This document shows positions 52,542 to 62,025 of a DNA stretch of 64,000 bases, piece by piece. The DNA is from Bacteroidales bacterium (GTDB lineage: Bacteria; Bacteroidota; Bacteroidia; Bacteroidales; UBA932): assembly GCA_028724885.1 (NCBI GenBank), contig JAQYTJ010000013.1, positions 1 to 64,000 of the forward strand. Direction: 5' to 3'. Both the position numbers and the translations under genes were made by a program. The notes under the pieces were generated by a model. It searched no databases. It was not told where the DNA came from and saw only the letters and a list, made by a program, of their open reading frames with translations. Position 1 is the stretch's first letter, and every line of letters starts with the position of its first letter.

Positions 52542-52577
52542 TAAAAAAAGCTGGAGCACGTTCAGATACCCCAGCCT
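52542..52577 (-). terminator. Intrinsic terminator of the DUF2807 operon
   Basis: On the minus strand a GCTGGGG/CTCCAGC stem is followed by a run of seven T. It ends the sigma/anti-sigma/DUF2807 unit just before the ior promoter region. Confidence 0.7.
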
Positions 52578-52599
52578 TCAGTAAATTTATATCTGAATA

Positions 52600-53523
52600 T
52601 TACATCTTCCTAATCGAAGCCGTCTTGCTGAGTTCCTTTATTTCCACGTCAAGGCCTGAATTGTTCTTGTACTTGATATTCGAAACGCCGGTACTCGACA
52701 AGGTAACCTTTTTAGTGGCATTTACAGAGCAATTTGCAGTCCCTGATGTGGCAACCTCTGCGTTTTCGACGTTCAGAGTCGATGCCCTTAGATTGGATGC
52801 TCCGGAAGCCTCAGTCCTGAGGGTCTTCGCATCGCCGGAAAGGTTGATTTTAGTCGCACCGGATGCATCTACGAATATGTCTTCGAAAGTCCCTTTCACA
52901 TCAAGATTAGCTGCACCAGAGACATCCATGTTCAATTCTCCGGCATTGAAATCGAAGTCCGCCTTTGGTGCTCCGCTCACATCCATTTCGGCGCTACCGA
53001 ATTTCCCTTTCAAATCTACGTACGGAGCTCCCGAGATGTCTCCTTCGATAGACCTCGCCGTAATATTCAGCCCATTCACCTTCGTTGCCCCGCTAAGATC
53101 CAGTTCGAATTCTTTGTTTCCAATGTCGAAAGAGTCATTGCAGCTAATCTTCGAGGCACCGGTCATTTCCAGGCCGCAAAGTTCCGGCATGGTGATTTCT
53201 GCCTTCAAGTCGTAGCCGCCATTGTTGTATTTCCTCTGAATCTTGTTCGGAATGCTTCCGAGGCTAAGTTCAAGAGTGCCTTTGCTGACTCTCACCACAA
53301 CATATTCCATTATGTCGTCAGGAGCAGTGATTTTAAGGCTGCATTGTGAAGATCGGCTCAAGGTAGCGTTGTAGACGCTAGAAAGTTCCAGCGAATTGAA
53401 GTTTCTAACATCGAAGGATTTGGTCTCGTACCTGATGTCGTTTTTCGGAGCCTCAGGCTCCGTAGCTCCTAACCAGCAGACGGCTGCTAACATTGCCGCC
53501 GCAAATGCGATAATCTTTTTCAT
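52600..53523 (-). CDS. DUF2807 (head GIN domain) secreted protein
   Basis: A 307-residue protein with a cleaved signal peptide (about 1-20). The rest is a right-handed beta-helix of the putative auto-transporter adhesin/head GIN family. The short repeat LDLSGATKV, GDISGAPYVDL, MDVSGAPKADF, MDVSGAANLDV, VDASGATKI recurs every 20-25 residues, giving stacked rungs with SGA turns. It is likely an envelope or surface protein. It follows the anti-sigma candidate by 7 bases, so it may be a target or a sensor for that sigma system. Confidence 0.87.
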   Translation of the reverse strand: MKKIIAFAAAMLAAVCWLGATEPEAPKNDIRYETKSFDVRNFNSLELSSVYNATLSRSSQCSLKITAPDDIMEYVVVRVSKGTLELSLGSIPNKIQRKYNNGGYDLKAEITMPELCGLEMTGASKISCNDSFDIGNKEFELDLSGATKVNGLNITARSIEGDISGAPYVDLKGKFGSAEMDVSGAPKADFDFNAGELNMDVSGAANLDVKGTFEDIFVDASGATKINLSGDAKTLRTEASGASNLRASTLNVENAEVATSGTANCSVNATKKVTLSSTGVSNIKYKNNSGLDVEIKELSKTASIRKM

Positions 53524-53530
53524 AAGCGTA

Positions 53531-53998
53531 TTATTTTAATTCAGTAAGTCCATTTAATAGTTTTCCGTAATAGTCTTTCAGGATGGCTGCCTTCTCGGCG
53601 TCACTCATTGCCTCCGGCAGCTGCTCCAGCATTGTCACAGGCTCCTGTGTGAGGCTCTGGATGGCATTCTCGACGCTAGGGTCAAAGTTTTCCGAATATA
53701 TCTCACGGCAGAGCTCAGCGGCCGTCTGAGAATATGCCATGTAGACTTCGACCGGGTCGTCGCCCACAGCCGCAAACCAGTCTCGGCTGTCTGAAGATGG
53801 AATATTCAGCACCAATAACAAGGCTGCAACCGCAGCAGCGCAAGTCGCAAGTACCCATTTCAACCTCTTCTTATAGAGGATTTTCCTCATATCTTCGGCC
53901 TCCAGGAGCTTTCCAAAACGAACCTCGTTGCCTTCCGGCAATTCGTAGTCGTCAAACTCCCCTGCGTGATCCTTGAAATATTTATTTAGTTCCATCAT
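53531..53998 (-). CDS. Membrane protein, probable anti-sigma factor
   Basis: A 155-residue protein with one membrane helix (about 47-66: LKWVLATCAAAVAALLLVLNI), a charged N-terminal part facing the cytoplasm (FGKLLEAEDMRKILYKKRL) and a periplasmic helical C-terminal part. It overlaps the ECF sigma gene by 17 bases, the usual layout of a sigma with its membrane-bound inhibitor. No zinc-finger or FecR domain is seen, so the mode of inhibition is not known. The ATG at 53998 or 53995 are both possible. Confidence 0.7.
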   Translation of the reverse strand: MMELNKYFKDHAGEFDDYELPEGNEVRFGKLLEAEDMRKILYKKRLKWVLATCAAAVAALLLVLNIPSSDSRDWFAAVGDDPVEVYMAYSQTAAELCREIYSENFDPSVENAIQSLTQEPVTMLEQLPEAMSDAEKAAILKDYYGKLLNGLTELK

Positions 53999-54491
53999 AG
54001 CGTTTTAATATTTCCAATAATTTAACCTTGCCTCTCGAAAACTGGGTGCGGATAGTGCCTTGGCTTTCTCCCGTCACGTCAGCTATCTCGTCGTAATCAA
54101 GCCCTTCGATTAGAACGAGATTCAGAATCAGTCGATACGGATCTTTCAGCTCAGCCATGGCATTTTTCACTCTACATACCTCGACATCCGTCATATCCTC
54201 TTGCTGCGACTCTGCCTCAACCACTTGCTCCGACGCTGCATATTCATTTAAGAACAACTGCTCCCGCTTGTTCTTGCGCAGGGCATCAATAGAGCTTCTG
54301 ATGCAAGCCTTGTTCAGCCAAGCCGCAGCCTTGGCCTCTCCTAGAGGCTGGATGTCGGAAGTAAGATATTTCAAGATGGTTTCTTGCATGACATCCTCAG
54401 CTGCTCCGCTGTCACGCAATATCCTCATGCTGATATTGAACAACCGCCTTGCGTGGATCCTATAGAATGTCATTTGTTCCGCTCTTGTCAT
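53982..54491 (-). CDS. ECF sigma factor
   Basis: A 169-residue sigma from the ATG at 54491 (MTRAEQMTFYRIHARRLFN); an upstream in-frame ATG (54545) would add 18 residues of poor match. Region 2: LFNISMRILRDSGAAEDVMQETILKYLT (about 17-44). Region 4: LKDPYRLILNLVLIEGLDYDEIADVTGESQGTIRTQFSRGKVKLLEIL. It probably activates its own operon in response to an envelope cue read by the anti-sigma protein. The downstream DUF2807 gene is the likely effector. Confidence 0.88.
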   Translation of the reverse strand: MTRAEQMTFYRIHARRLFNISMRILRDSGAAEDVMQETILKYLTSDIQPLGEAKAAAWLNKACIRSSIDALRKNKREQLFLNEYAASEQVVEAESQQEDMTDVEVCRVKNAMAELKDPYRLILNLVLIEGLDYDEIADVTGESQGTIRTQFSRGKVKLLEILKRYDGTK

Positions 54492-54631
54492 GTCTTCTTT
54501 CCTAGTTTCACAATAATAACGAAAGAAACCACGATTTGTTACCAAATTTGATTAAACTACTGTGCTACTAGATGGAAAAGGAACTCCTTGCCGGAGACGG
54601 ATGCCTCCGCTTCCATGGACATGGCTGGCTT

Positions 54632-56410
54632 TTAGCGGCGATGCCGAGCTGACCGGAGACCGGCAGGCCTGGCCGTCTCCCTGGTGGTTTTTCTGAAAAA
54701 GAAAGATTTCTGGAGCTGCTTCTTCTCCATTTCGCGTTCCACGAATACAGGCTCCATGTTCCTCGGGTCCAAGCCTGTGTAATACATCACGGAAGAGGTC
54801 GTCATCGGCGTTGGAGTGAAATCCTGTACCTGATCCATGTACAAGCCCTTCAGGTCAGAGTTTTTGGAGAGGTTCTCCATGTCTTTCATGGTGCATCCAG
54901 GGTGAGAAGATATGAAATACGGCACTATTCCAGTCCTGCGGCCATTCTCGCGGCAGATCTTGTCGAATTCCTGACGCAGGCGCACGAACAGCCGGAACGA
55001 AGGCTTAGCGATATATTTTAGAACTTTATCCTCGGTATGCTCTGGAGCTACTTTTAATCGGCCAGAAGTATGATCCAAGATGAGCGCCTTAAGATAAGGC
55101 TTCGAAGTCTCATCCACGAAACCATTCTCGGTCAGGAACAGGTCGTAGCGAATTCCGCTGCCGATGAAAGAATGGCGAACACCAGGCACTGAATCGACTT
55201 TCTTGTAGAGTTCCAGAAGCTGTTTATGAGATCTGTCCAGATTAGGGCATGGGCCTGGGAACAAGCATGATTTACGCCTGCAGACCTCGCATTTGGACAT
55301 GTCTCGGCCATGCATCATGTACATATTTGCAGTAGGAGCCCCCAAATCCGATATATTCCCATGAAATTCAGGCATTTTTGCAAGCTTTCGCACTTCCCCT
55401 AAGATGGACTCTTGCGAACGGGACTGGATGAACTTACCCTGGTGCGCCGCAATAGTGCAGAAATTGCAACCACCGAAGCACCCACGATGAGTGATTATGG
55501 AGTCCTTGATCATGTCGTATGCAGGAATACGCTTACCCTTGTATCGAGGATGAGGCAGCTTTGTGAACGGCAGATTCCAGTACGAGTCCATTTCCTCTGA
55601 GGTGGCAGGAGGGTACGGAGGATTAACCTGCACGTAACCATCCCCGACTGGCTCCATTATTGTCGCCGGATGCATCATATTCGCATGAGTCTCAATAAGA
55701 TGGAAATTCTCGGCGAAGGCCCTCTTGTCAGCCTTGCACTCCTCGAAGGAATGTAGCGTAAGCACACCATCAGCTGCCTTCGGATGGCCCGTCATTTTGA
55801 ATGCGATCTGAGGGATTTTATGAATATCATTAATATTCCTTTGTGCTTCTATGGCTTTCGTGAGTTCCAGCATAGTCCTTTCGCCCATCCCATAGCATAG
55901 GTAGTCCGCAGGGCACCACTCCAGAATCGACGGCAGCAGATCGTCCTTCCAATAGTCATAATGCGTAAGCCTGCGCAGCGATGCCTCGATGCCTCCAATC
56001 ACTACAGGCACGTCCGGGAACAGTTCTTTCAATATCTTCGTGTATACGCTCACAGCGTAGTCCGGCCTCTGACCAGCACGTCCTTCAGGAGTGTAGGCAT
56101 CATCGTGGCGCAGGCGTTTGGCAGCAGTGTAATGGTTCACCATTGAATCCATCGCACCAGAATTCACAGCAAAATACAGTCTAGGAGTCCCCAATTTGCG
56201 GAAATCACGCAGGTCATCACGCCAGTTAGGCTGAGGTACCACAGCAATCTTGTAACCGAATTTCTGCAGCCAGCGAGCTATGCACGCCGTCCCGAAAGAC
56301 GGATGATCCACGAAGGCATCACCTGTGAAGAAGATGATGTCTATGTAGTCCCATCCCAGAGCCTCGACCTCTTTCTTAGAGGTCGGGAACATTTCCGCCT
56401 GACCATTCAT
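54632..56410 (-). CDS. YgiQ-family radical SAM protein
   Basis: A 592-residue iron-sulfur enzyme of the YgiQ family. It has an N-terminal B12-binding-like domain (DIIFFTGDAFVDHPSFGTACIARWL, about 23-47), the radical SAM cluster HRGCFGGCNFCTIAAHQGK with the CxxxCxxC triad (about 318-325), and a further cysteine set CEVCRRKSCLFPGPCPN. The basic C-terminal tail (TRETARPAGLRSARHRR) is variable in the family. The reaction is unknown. Its ATG overlaps the argS stop by one base, so it is translated with argS. It is the last gene of the rpoD-argS unit. Confidence 0.92.
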   Translation of the reverse strand: MNGQAEMFPTSKKEVEALGWDYIDIIFFTGDAFVDHPSFGTACIARWLQKFGYKIAVVPQPNWRDDLRDFRKLGTPRLYFAVNSGAMDSMVNHYTAAKRLRHDDAYTPEGRAGQRPDYAVSVYTKILKELFPDVPVVIGGIEASLRRLTHYDYWKDDLLPSILEWCPADYLCYGMGERTMLELTKAIEAQRNINDIHKIPQIAFKMTGHPKAADGVLTLHSFEECKADKRAFAENFHLIETHANMMHPATIMEPVGDGYVQVNPPYPPATSEEMDSYWNLPFTKLPHPRYKGKRIPAYDMIKDSIITHRGCFGGCNFCTIAAHQGKFIQSRSQESILGEVRKLAKMPEFHGNISDLGAPTANMYMMHGRDMSKCEVCRRKSCLFPGPCPNLDRSHKQLLELYKKVDSVPGVRHSFIGSGIRYDLFLTENGFVDETSKPYLKALILDHTSGRLKVAPEHTEDKVLKYIAKPSFRLFVRLRQEFDKICRENGRRTGIVPYFISSHPGCTMKDMENLSKNSDLKGLYMDQVQDFTPTPMTTSSVMYYTGLDPRNMEPVFVEREMEKKQLQKSFFFRKTTRETARPAGLRSARHRR

Positions 56411-58197
56411 TACATTCTCTCCGGAAGTTCGATGCCTAAGATACCCATCGCATTGCGGAGAACTGAGGCAAGGGTATCGATGAGGGCAAGCCTGGCCATC
56501 AGGACATCCTGATCCGTCTCCTTCAAGATAGGCGTGTCGTGGTAATACTGGTTGAACTCCTTAGCCACATCGTAGGCATAGTTAGCTATGACTGCAGGCG
56601 AATAGGCAGCTGCCCCTTCGGCAACTTTCGAAGGAAATGTATTCAGAAGCTTCAGCAGCCTGATTTCTTTAGCACTAAGTTCAACCTTTGGAATGGATGT
56701 TCTTGAATATGATATTTGCCTTTCTTCTGCCTTTCTCAGGATGGATTTAATCCTAGCATGGGTATACTGAATGAATGGACCGGTGTTGCCGTTGAAATCG
56801 ATGGATTCCTTCGGATTGAAGAGCATCGTCTTCTTAGGATCGACCTTTATGATGAAATATTTCAGGGCACCAAGGCCAATCATCTTATAAAGCCTCTCCT
56901 TCTCCTCTTCAGGCACCCCTTCCAGTTTACCAGACTCCTCGGAAGTAGCCTTGGCCTCCTCGTACATCTTCCGGATCAGGTCATCCGCATCCACTACGGT
57001 ACCCTCTCTAGACTTCATCTTCCCTTCTGGCAATTCCACCATGCCATATGACAGGTGATAGATATTGTCCGCCCAAACAAAGCCAAGCTTCTTCAGGATG
57101 AGCTTCAGCACTTGGAAATGATAATTCTGCTCATCTCCCACGACATAGATGTGAGAGTCGAGGTTATATTCCCGGAAACGTTTCTCCGCAGTACCCAAGT
57201 CCTGAGTAATGTAGACAGAAGTACCATCGGAGCGGATAAGAAGCTTCCTGTCCAAACCATCAGCAGTTAAGTCGCACCAAACAGAGCCATCTGAATCCTT
57301 CACGAAGATACCCATATCCAAACCTTTCTGAACCAAAGACTTACCAAGAAGATAAGTTTGAGACTCGAAATATGTCCTGTCGAAAGATATTCCCAGAGCC
57401 TTGTAGGTTTCATCGAAGCCATCCAGCACCCACTTGTTCATCTTAGCCCATAGGTCACGCACTTGCTCGTCGCCAGCCTCCCACTTCTGAAGCATCTTGT
57501 GAGCCTCCTTTATGGAAGGAGCCTCCTTTTCAGCATCTTCCTTCGACATGCCCTTCTCAATAAGAGAAGCAACCTCTTTTGTGAATATGTCATTGAAAGC
57601 CACGTACATATCCCCAACCAAGTGGTCTCCCTTCTGTCCTGTGGACTCAGGCGTTGCCCCACCCCCGACTTTCAACCAAGCGTACATGGACTTGCAGATG
57701 TGTACTCCCCTATCGTTCACGAGCGTAGCCTTAATGACATTGTTTCCGCTGGCCTTCAATAGCCTGGAAACAGAATCTCCTAGCAGGTTGTTCCTAATGT
57801 GCCCGAGATGCAGAGGCTTATTCGTATTTGGGGAAGAGAACTCGACCATGATGTTCTTGCCGGTAGAAGGCAGCTGTCCGAAATTCTCTGCGCTTGCGAT
57901 TTCCGAAAACAACTCGTTCCAAAAAAGATTCGAGAAACATATATTCAAGAAACCCTTCACGCAGTTGAATGAACTTATTTCAGGCACATTCGCCTTCAAC
58001 CAATCGCCAATGGCATTCCCAGTAGCCTCTGGAGCTGCATGGGATAAACGAAGAAGTGGGAACACCACTATAGTGTAGTCCCCTTCGAATTCTTTTCTTG
58101 TGACCGAGACTTGCAAATCCTTCGCATCAAGCTCGGCATTATAAAGCGCTTTTATGGCTTCTGAAGCCTTTGAAGCAATGAATATTTCAGGTGTCAT
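56410..58197 (-). CDS. argS: Arginyl-tRNA synthetase
   Basis: A 595-residue class I aminoacyl-tRNA synthetase. It carries an N-terminal additional domain, the HIGH-type motif SSPNTNKPLHLGHIRNNLLGD (His-Leu-Gly-His), KIDPK-like later parts, MKSREGTVV in the KMSKS position, and the C-terminal anticodon-binding DALR helices ending GIELPERM. It charges tRNA-Arg. The ATG overlaps the rpoD stop by one base (TGATG), and its own stop overlaps the next start, so three genes are translationally linked. Confidence 0.96.
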   Translation of the reverse strand: MTPEIFIASKASEAIKALYNAELDAKDLQVSVTRKEFEGDYTIVVFPLLRLSHAAPEATGNAIGDWLKANVPEISSFNCVKGFLNICFSNLFWNELFSEIASAENFGQLPSTGKNIMVEFSSPNTNKPLHLGHIRNNLLGDSVSRLLKASGNNVIKATLVNDRGVHICKSMYAWLKVGGGATPESTGQKGDHLVGDMYVAFNDIFTKEVASLIEKGMSKEDAEKEAPSIKEAHKMLQKWEAGDEQVRDLWAKMNKWVLDGFDETYKALGISFDRTYFESQTYLLGKSLVQKGLDMGIFVKDSDGSVWCDLTADGLDRKLLIRSDGTSVYITQDLGTAEKRFREYNLDSHIYVVGDEQNYHFQVLKLILKKLGFVWADNIYHLSYGMVELPEGKMKSREGTVVDADDLIRKMYEEAKATSEESGKLEGVPEEEKERLYKMIGLGALKYFIIKVDPKKTMLFNPKESIDFNGNTGPFIQYTHARIKSILRKAEERQISYSRTSIPKVELSAKEIRLLKLLNTFPSKVAEGAAAYSPAVIANYAYDVAKEFNQYYHDTPILKETDQDVLMARLALIDTLASVLRNAMGILGIELPERM

Positions 58198-59057
58198 CAG
58201 CCGAGATAGGTTTTTAGTAATGAGCTTACCGTTGGTTTCTTTAATTTACGGATAGCTTTTTCCTTAATCTGGCGGACTCTTTCCCTCGTGAGGTCGAGCC
58301 TCTCGCCAATTTCCTCAAGAGTCATCTCCTGGCAGCCTATCCCGAAGAAACTCTTGATGATTTCTCTCTCGCGAGGAGTAAGAATCTGCAGAGCCCTTTC
58401 AATCTCTTTGCTGAGAGACTCATTCTCAAGTCCTTTATCTGCGCTAGGAGAATCATCGTTAGGGATGACATCCAACAGGCTGTTATCCTCACCCTCAACG
58501 AAAGGAGCATCCACGGAAACATGCCTTCCAGAAACTCTCAGCGTATCAGAAATCTTATCCTGAGGAATGTCAATCATCTCGGAAAGTTCCTCGTTGGAAG
58601 GGGCTCGCTCATTCTTCTGCTCGAACTGAGACAGAGCCTTATTTATTTTATTCAGTGAACCGACCTGATTGAGCGGCAGCCTGACTATCCTAGATTGCTC
58701 TGCCAGAGCCTGTAGTATCGACTGACGAATCCACCACACTGCGTAGGAAATGAATTTGAAGCCTCTTGTCTCATCGAATTTCTCAGCCGCCTTAATTAGT
58801 CCCAGATTGCCCTCATTAATGAGGTCTGGAAGGCTGAGCCCCTGATTTTGATATTGCTTAGCGACAGAGACCACGAACCTCAGATTTGCTCGCGTAAGTT
58901 TTTCTAGTGCTTTCTGGTCACCTTTGCGAATTCTTTGCGAAAGTTCCACTTCCTCTTCCGGCGTCACCAGCTCTTCACGTCCTATTTCCTGTAAATACTT
59001 GTCCAAAGACGCGCTCTCGCGGTTGGTGATTGATTTGGTAATCTTAAGTTGTCTCAT
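58197..59057 (-). CDS. rpoD: Primary sigma factor (sigma-ABfr type)
   Basis: A 286-residue RpoD lacking region 1.1, the short form typical of Bacteroidetes. Region 1.2 (about 17-45), region 2 ([54 protein letters not shown], about 86-140), region 3 and region 4 ([44 protein letters not shown]). It directs RNA polymerase to TTTG/TAnnTTTG promoters like those seen through this window. It lies downstream of degP, with a terminator-like hairpin between, and overlaps argS. Confidence 0.96.
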   Translation of the reverse strand: MRQLKITKSITNRESASLDKYLQEIGREELVTPEEEVELSQRIRKGDQKALEKLTRANLRFVVSVAKQYQNQGLSLPDLINEGNLGLIKAAEKFDETRGFKFISYAVWWIRQSILQALAEQSRIVRLPLNQVGSLNKINKALSQFEQKNERAPSNEELSEMIDIPQDKISDTLRVSGRHVSVDAPFVEGEDNSLLDVIPNDDSPSADKGLENESLSKEIERALQILTPREREIIKSFFGIGCQEMTLEEIGERLDLTRERVRQIKEKAIRKLKKPTVSSLLKTYLG

Positions 59058-59061
59058 ATAG

Positions 59062-59110
59062 TTTAAAAATATTCCCTTGCGAAGCTGTTTTTACAGGCCT
59101 CGCAAGGGAA
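59062..59110 (-). terminator. Terminator between degP and rpoD
   Basis: A perfect 11-bp stem (TTCCCTTGCGA, 59110-59100, with 59082-59072 on the minus strand) is followed by TATTTTTAA. It should separate degP from rpoD, so rpoD needs its own promoter within the remaining bases or readthrough. Confidence 0.65.
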
Positions 59111-59132
59111 ACACAGTCAAAACAGTTCTAGT

Positions 59133-60617
59133 TTATTCCTTGCCGAATCCAAAGTAAGTCTTCCTTCCATTTGCGGAAACACCTTCGATGTATACAGACC
59201 TGCTTGCAGATTTAGCGGCATTAACAACATCTTGAGGCGTGCTCACGGCTTTGTCGTTCACGTAAGTGATCACTAAGCCTTCGGAAGCGCCTGCGTCCAG
59301 CATTTTACCCGTGCCAACGGAAACGACCTCAACGCCATTCTTCAGTCCTAGTTTGCTGAGAGTTTCCTTTGACGCTGCCTTCAAAGTAGCACCGTAGAAT
59401 GCAATCTCACCTTCGCCTACCTCTGCGCCATTCTCGTAAGTGCTGCTCTTGAAAGTAACTTCAAACTGCTTTTCTTTGCCTTCACGGATTACGGTAAGCT
59501 TAGCTTTATCACCTGGACGATAGGAATTAACTTTCTCCTGAACTGAAGATCCACCATGGACTTTCTCGCCATCTATGGCAATCAGTACGTCACCCTCTTG
59601 CACTCCAGCCTTCTGTGCAGCGCTACCTTTCACAACCTCACCAATATATACGCCGTTTAAATCAGAAAGTTTCAATTTTTCGGTCATTTCTTCGACTGAA
59701 TTGTATTTCAGGCTCTTAGCAAGATTTTCATTAAGATCGCTCATGGAGATGCCCAGGACTGCCCTCTTCACGGAACCGAAATCGATGAGATCCTCAACTA
59801 CTTTCTTTACTATATTCACAGGTACGGCAAATGAATATCCCGAATATGAGCCTGTCTGGGAAATTATGGCCGTATTAATCCCGACCAGCTCGCCCTGCTT
59901 ATTTACGAGGGCTCCGCCTGAGTTACCAGGATTCACTGCCGCATCTGTCTGAATGAAAGACTCTATCTGAAGCTGACTCTTCTGAGTCCTAGGATCACGT
60001 CCCATCGAACGCCCCTTTGCGCTGACGATACCAGCTGTGATAGTAGACCTAAGTTCGTACCCCAGAGGGCTTCCTATAGCAAGAACCCACTCACCAAGAC
60101 GAAGCTTGTCAGAGTCTCCAAAAGGAATCGTTGGCAGGCCGGTCGCATCGATCTTAATTAGAGCCACATCAGTAGCAGGATCTGTTCCTATCACCTTTGC
60201 AGTGTATTTCTTATTATTGTTCAAAGTAACCTCAATCTTCGTTGCATTTGCGACAACGTGGTTATTCGTCACTATGTAGCCATCCGGGCGGATGATTACG
60301 CCTGAGCCGCTACCCTGCTGTTCTCTGGTCTGGGGTCCTTCATCCCCGAAGAAGAATCGAAAGAAAGGATCTGAAATCTGATATTGCTGGGTGATAGTGA
60401 CTTCGACATAGACCACAGCATCGACGGCGGACTCTGCCGCATAAGTAAAATCAGGATAATCAGACTGTGCCAAATTGACAGTCTTAGTGACATTTTCTAC
60501 TTTTCCAGCACTGTCGCCATTGCTAATATTCGCCGCCTTGACTACGCCATATGCAGCCAGCACGCTTAAGATCACGGACAACAAAATCGTAATAAAACTT
60601 TTTTTCATCGTTGACAT
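59133..60617 (-). CDS. degP: DegP/HtrA-family periplasmic serine protease with two PDZ domains
   Basis: From the ATG at 60617 (or 60608) the protein has 494 residues with a signal/anchor segment (about 5-29). The trypsin-like domain shows the triad His120 (YIVTNNHV), Asp150 (TDPATDVALIKI) and Ser233 (VNPGNSGGALV). Two PDZ domains follow (about 280-380, with GVYIGEVVKGSAAQKAGVQEGDVLIAIDG, and about 405-490). It degrades or refolds damaged envelope proteins in the periplasm. An upstream in-frame ATG at 60659 would add 14 residues and spoil the signal sequence. It is followed by rpoD on the same strand. Confidence 0.95.
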   Translation of the reverse strand: MSTMKKSFITILLSVILSVLAAYGVVKAANISNGDSAGKVENVTKTVNLAQSDYPDFTYAAESAVDAVVYVEVTITQQYQISDPFFRFFFGDEGPQTREQQGSGSGVIIRPDGYIVTNNHVVANATKIEVTLNNNKKYTAKVIGTDPATDVALIKIDATGLPTIPFGDSDKLRLGEWVLAIGSPLGYELRSTITAGIVSAKGRSMGRDPRTQKSQLQIESFIQTDAAVNPGNSGGALVNKQGELVGINTAIISQTGSYSGYSFAVPVNIVKKVVEDLIDFGSVKRAVLGISMSDLNENLAKSLKYNSVEEMTEKLKLSDLNGVYIGEVVKGSAAQKAGVQEGDVLIAIDGEKVHGGSSVQEKVNSYRPGDKAKLTVIREGKEKQFEVTFKSSTYENGAEVGEGEIAFYGATLKAASKETLSKLGLKNGVEVVSVGTGKMLDAGASEGLVITYVNDKAVSTPQDVVNAAKSASRSVYIEGVSANGRKTYFGFGKE

Positions 60618-60660
60618 ATTTAAAAAATTAAAATTCTTTATATTCCATAGTTTCAACATG

Positions 60661-60685
60661 GATCCTGAATCAAGTTCTGGATGAC
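60661..60685. repeat. REP-like dispersed inverted-repeat element, copy 3
   Basis: GATCCTGAATCAAGTTC followed by TGGATGAC, nearly identical to the copy at 47482 and similar to the reverse of 31984. It lies between degP and dnaN. Confidence 0.5.
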
Positions 60686-60795
60686 CTACGAGTCAGCTTA
60701 GGACAAAATGACCCTCGAAAAGCATGTTAAAAGCATTTCAAGAGCCGATGATAAAATCTCAAATTATGTGCCATCTGTTTTCTCAAATATATTCT

Positions 60796-60804
60796 TATAT
60801 TTGT
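60796..60804 (+). promoter_or_regulatory. -7 element upstream of dnaN
   Basis: TATATTTGT matches TAnnTTTG. It lies about 52 bases before the dnaN ATG. No convincing -33 element is visible. Confidence 0.4.
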
Positions 60805-60856
60805 AATTGCTGAAGCCGCTTCGGCGAGGCGAAAAAGGAACTAAATAATCAAAAAT

Positions 60857-61978
60857 ATGAAATTCAACGTATCAAGCACAGAACTCCTAAAAGGGTTGAT
60901 GGATATATCCAAAGCCATTCCAGCAAAGTCGGCTCTGCCTATCCTAGAAAATTTCCTTTTCGTATTGGAAGGCAACCTTCTGGAAGTCACCGCCTCGGAT
61001 TCAGAGCTTACCTTAAGGACTGTCATAGAAGTAGACAAGACAGAGGAAGAAGGGAGAATCGCCGTCCCAGCAAGGCATATCATCGATCTGCTAAAGGAAC
61101 TTCCGGATCAGCCGCTTACGATAAAAACGGTTTCCGACAGTTCTATCGAATGCGATTGGGCTACCGGTAACTCTATACTCCCGTTCTTCCCAGCTGAGGA
61201 TTATCCTGAGATAAAGGGAGCAGGGGACGATGCCGAGAAAATCACATTCCCGGCTCAGAGCCTTGCAGACGGAATCAGCGGAACCATATATGCTACGGCA
61301 GATGATGAAATCCGCCCCGCGATGAACGGAATATTCTTCGATTTCGATGTACAATCCACTACGCTGGTGGCCTCTGACTCCCATAAGCTGATATGCTATA
61401 CGACGAATGACGTGAAGGCAGAGGGGAAATGCTCGTTCATTCTTCACAAGAAACCAGCAGCAGTGCTGAGGTCGATACTTGACAAAGACGATGAGGAAGT
61501 TAAGGTAACATTCGATTCTAGCACCGTTGTTTTCGCTTTCGGTAAGACTACTATGATTTGCAGGCTGATAGTCGGGAAATATCCTAAATACCGAGATGTC
61601 ATTCCTCAGAACAATTCTAGCATACTGAAAATCGACAGGCAGCTGCTCCTTAACACCGTCAAGCGCGTGGCCGTCTGTGCGAATAAGGCTTCAAATCATA
61701 TTAAACTGGACCTGAATCCGGGTCATCTGGAGATATCCGCTCAAGACCTAGGATTCGCCATCGCCGCATACGAAAAAATCAATTGCGACTATTCCGGGGA
61801 CGAGCTTTCAATTGGATTCAAGTCCACGTTCTTAATCGAGATTCTCTCTAACATGACTTGCGAGACATTGGTAATGAAGTTTGCGGACGCTCGCAGGGCT
61901 GCGTTTATAGTTCCTTCAGAGGAAGAAGCTGACACAGAGAAAGTTTGCGGTATCTTGATGCCTATCATGGTTTCTTAA
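60857..61978 (+). CDS. dnaN: DNA polymerase III beta subunit (sliding clamp)
   Basis: A 373-residue clamp with three similar domains. The N-terminal MKFNVSSTELLKGLMDISKAIPAKSALPILENFLF is typical. Middle and C-terminal strands include FPAQSLADGISGTIYATADDEIRPAMNGIFF and the ending EKVCGILMPIMVS, close to the usual LLMPMRL-type closing strand. It tethers polymerase to DNA as a ring dimer. It is followed on the same strand by an exonuclease gene (47-base gap), which would fit joint use in replication. No dnaA is in the window. Confidence 0.96.
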   Translation: MKFNVSSTELLKGLMDISKAIPAKSALPILENFLFVLEGNLLEVTASDSELTLRTVIEVDKTEEEGRIAVPARHIIDLLKELPDQPLTIKTVSDSSIECDWATGNSILPFFPAEDYPEIKGAGDDAEKITFPAQSLADGISGTIYATADDEIRPAMNGIFFDFDVQSTTLVASDSHKLICYTTNDVKAEGKCSFILHKKPAAVLRSILDKDDEEVKVTFDSSTVVFAFGKTTMICRLIVGKYPKYRDVIPQNNSSILKIDRQLLLNTVKRVAVCANKASNHIKLDLNPGHLEISAQDLGFAIAAYEKINCDYSGDELSIGFKSTFLIEILSNMTCETLVMKFADARRAAFIVPSEEEADTEKVCGILMPIMVS

Positions 61979-62025
61979 AAGTCAAGGCGGCATATTCATA
62001 AACATTCTCATAAGAAATTTTAGCC

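Noticed and set aside
52409..53215. A 268-codon plus-strand frame overlapping the DUF2807 gene
   Set aside because: It is opposite a repetitive beta-helix gene, and its repeats mirror those of the minus-strand gene. It crosses the terminator and has no domain.
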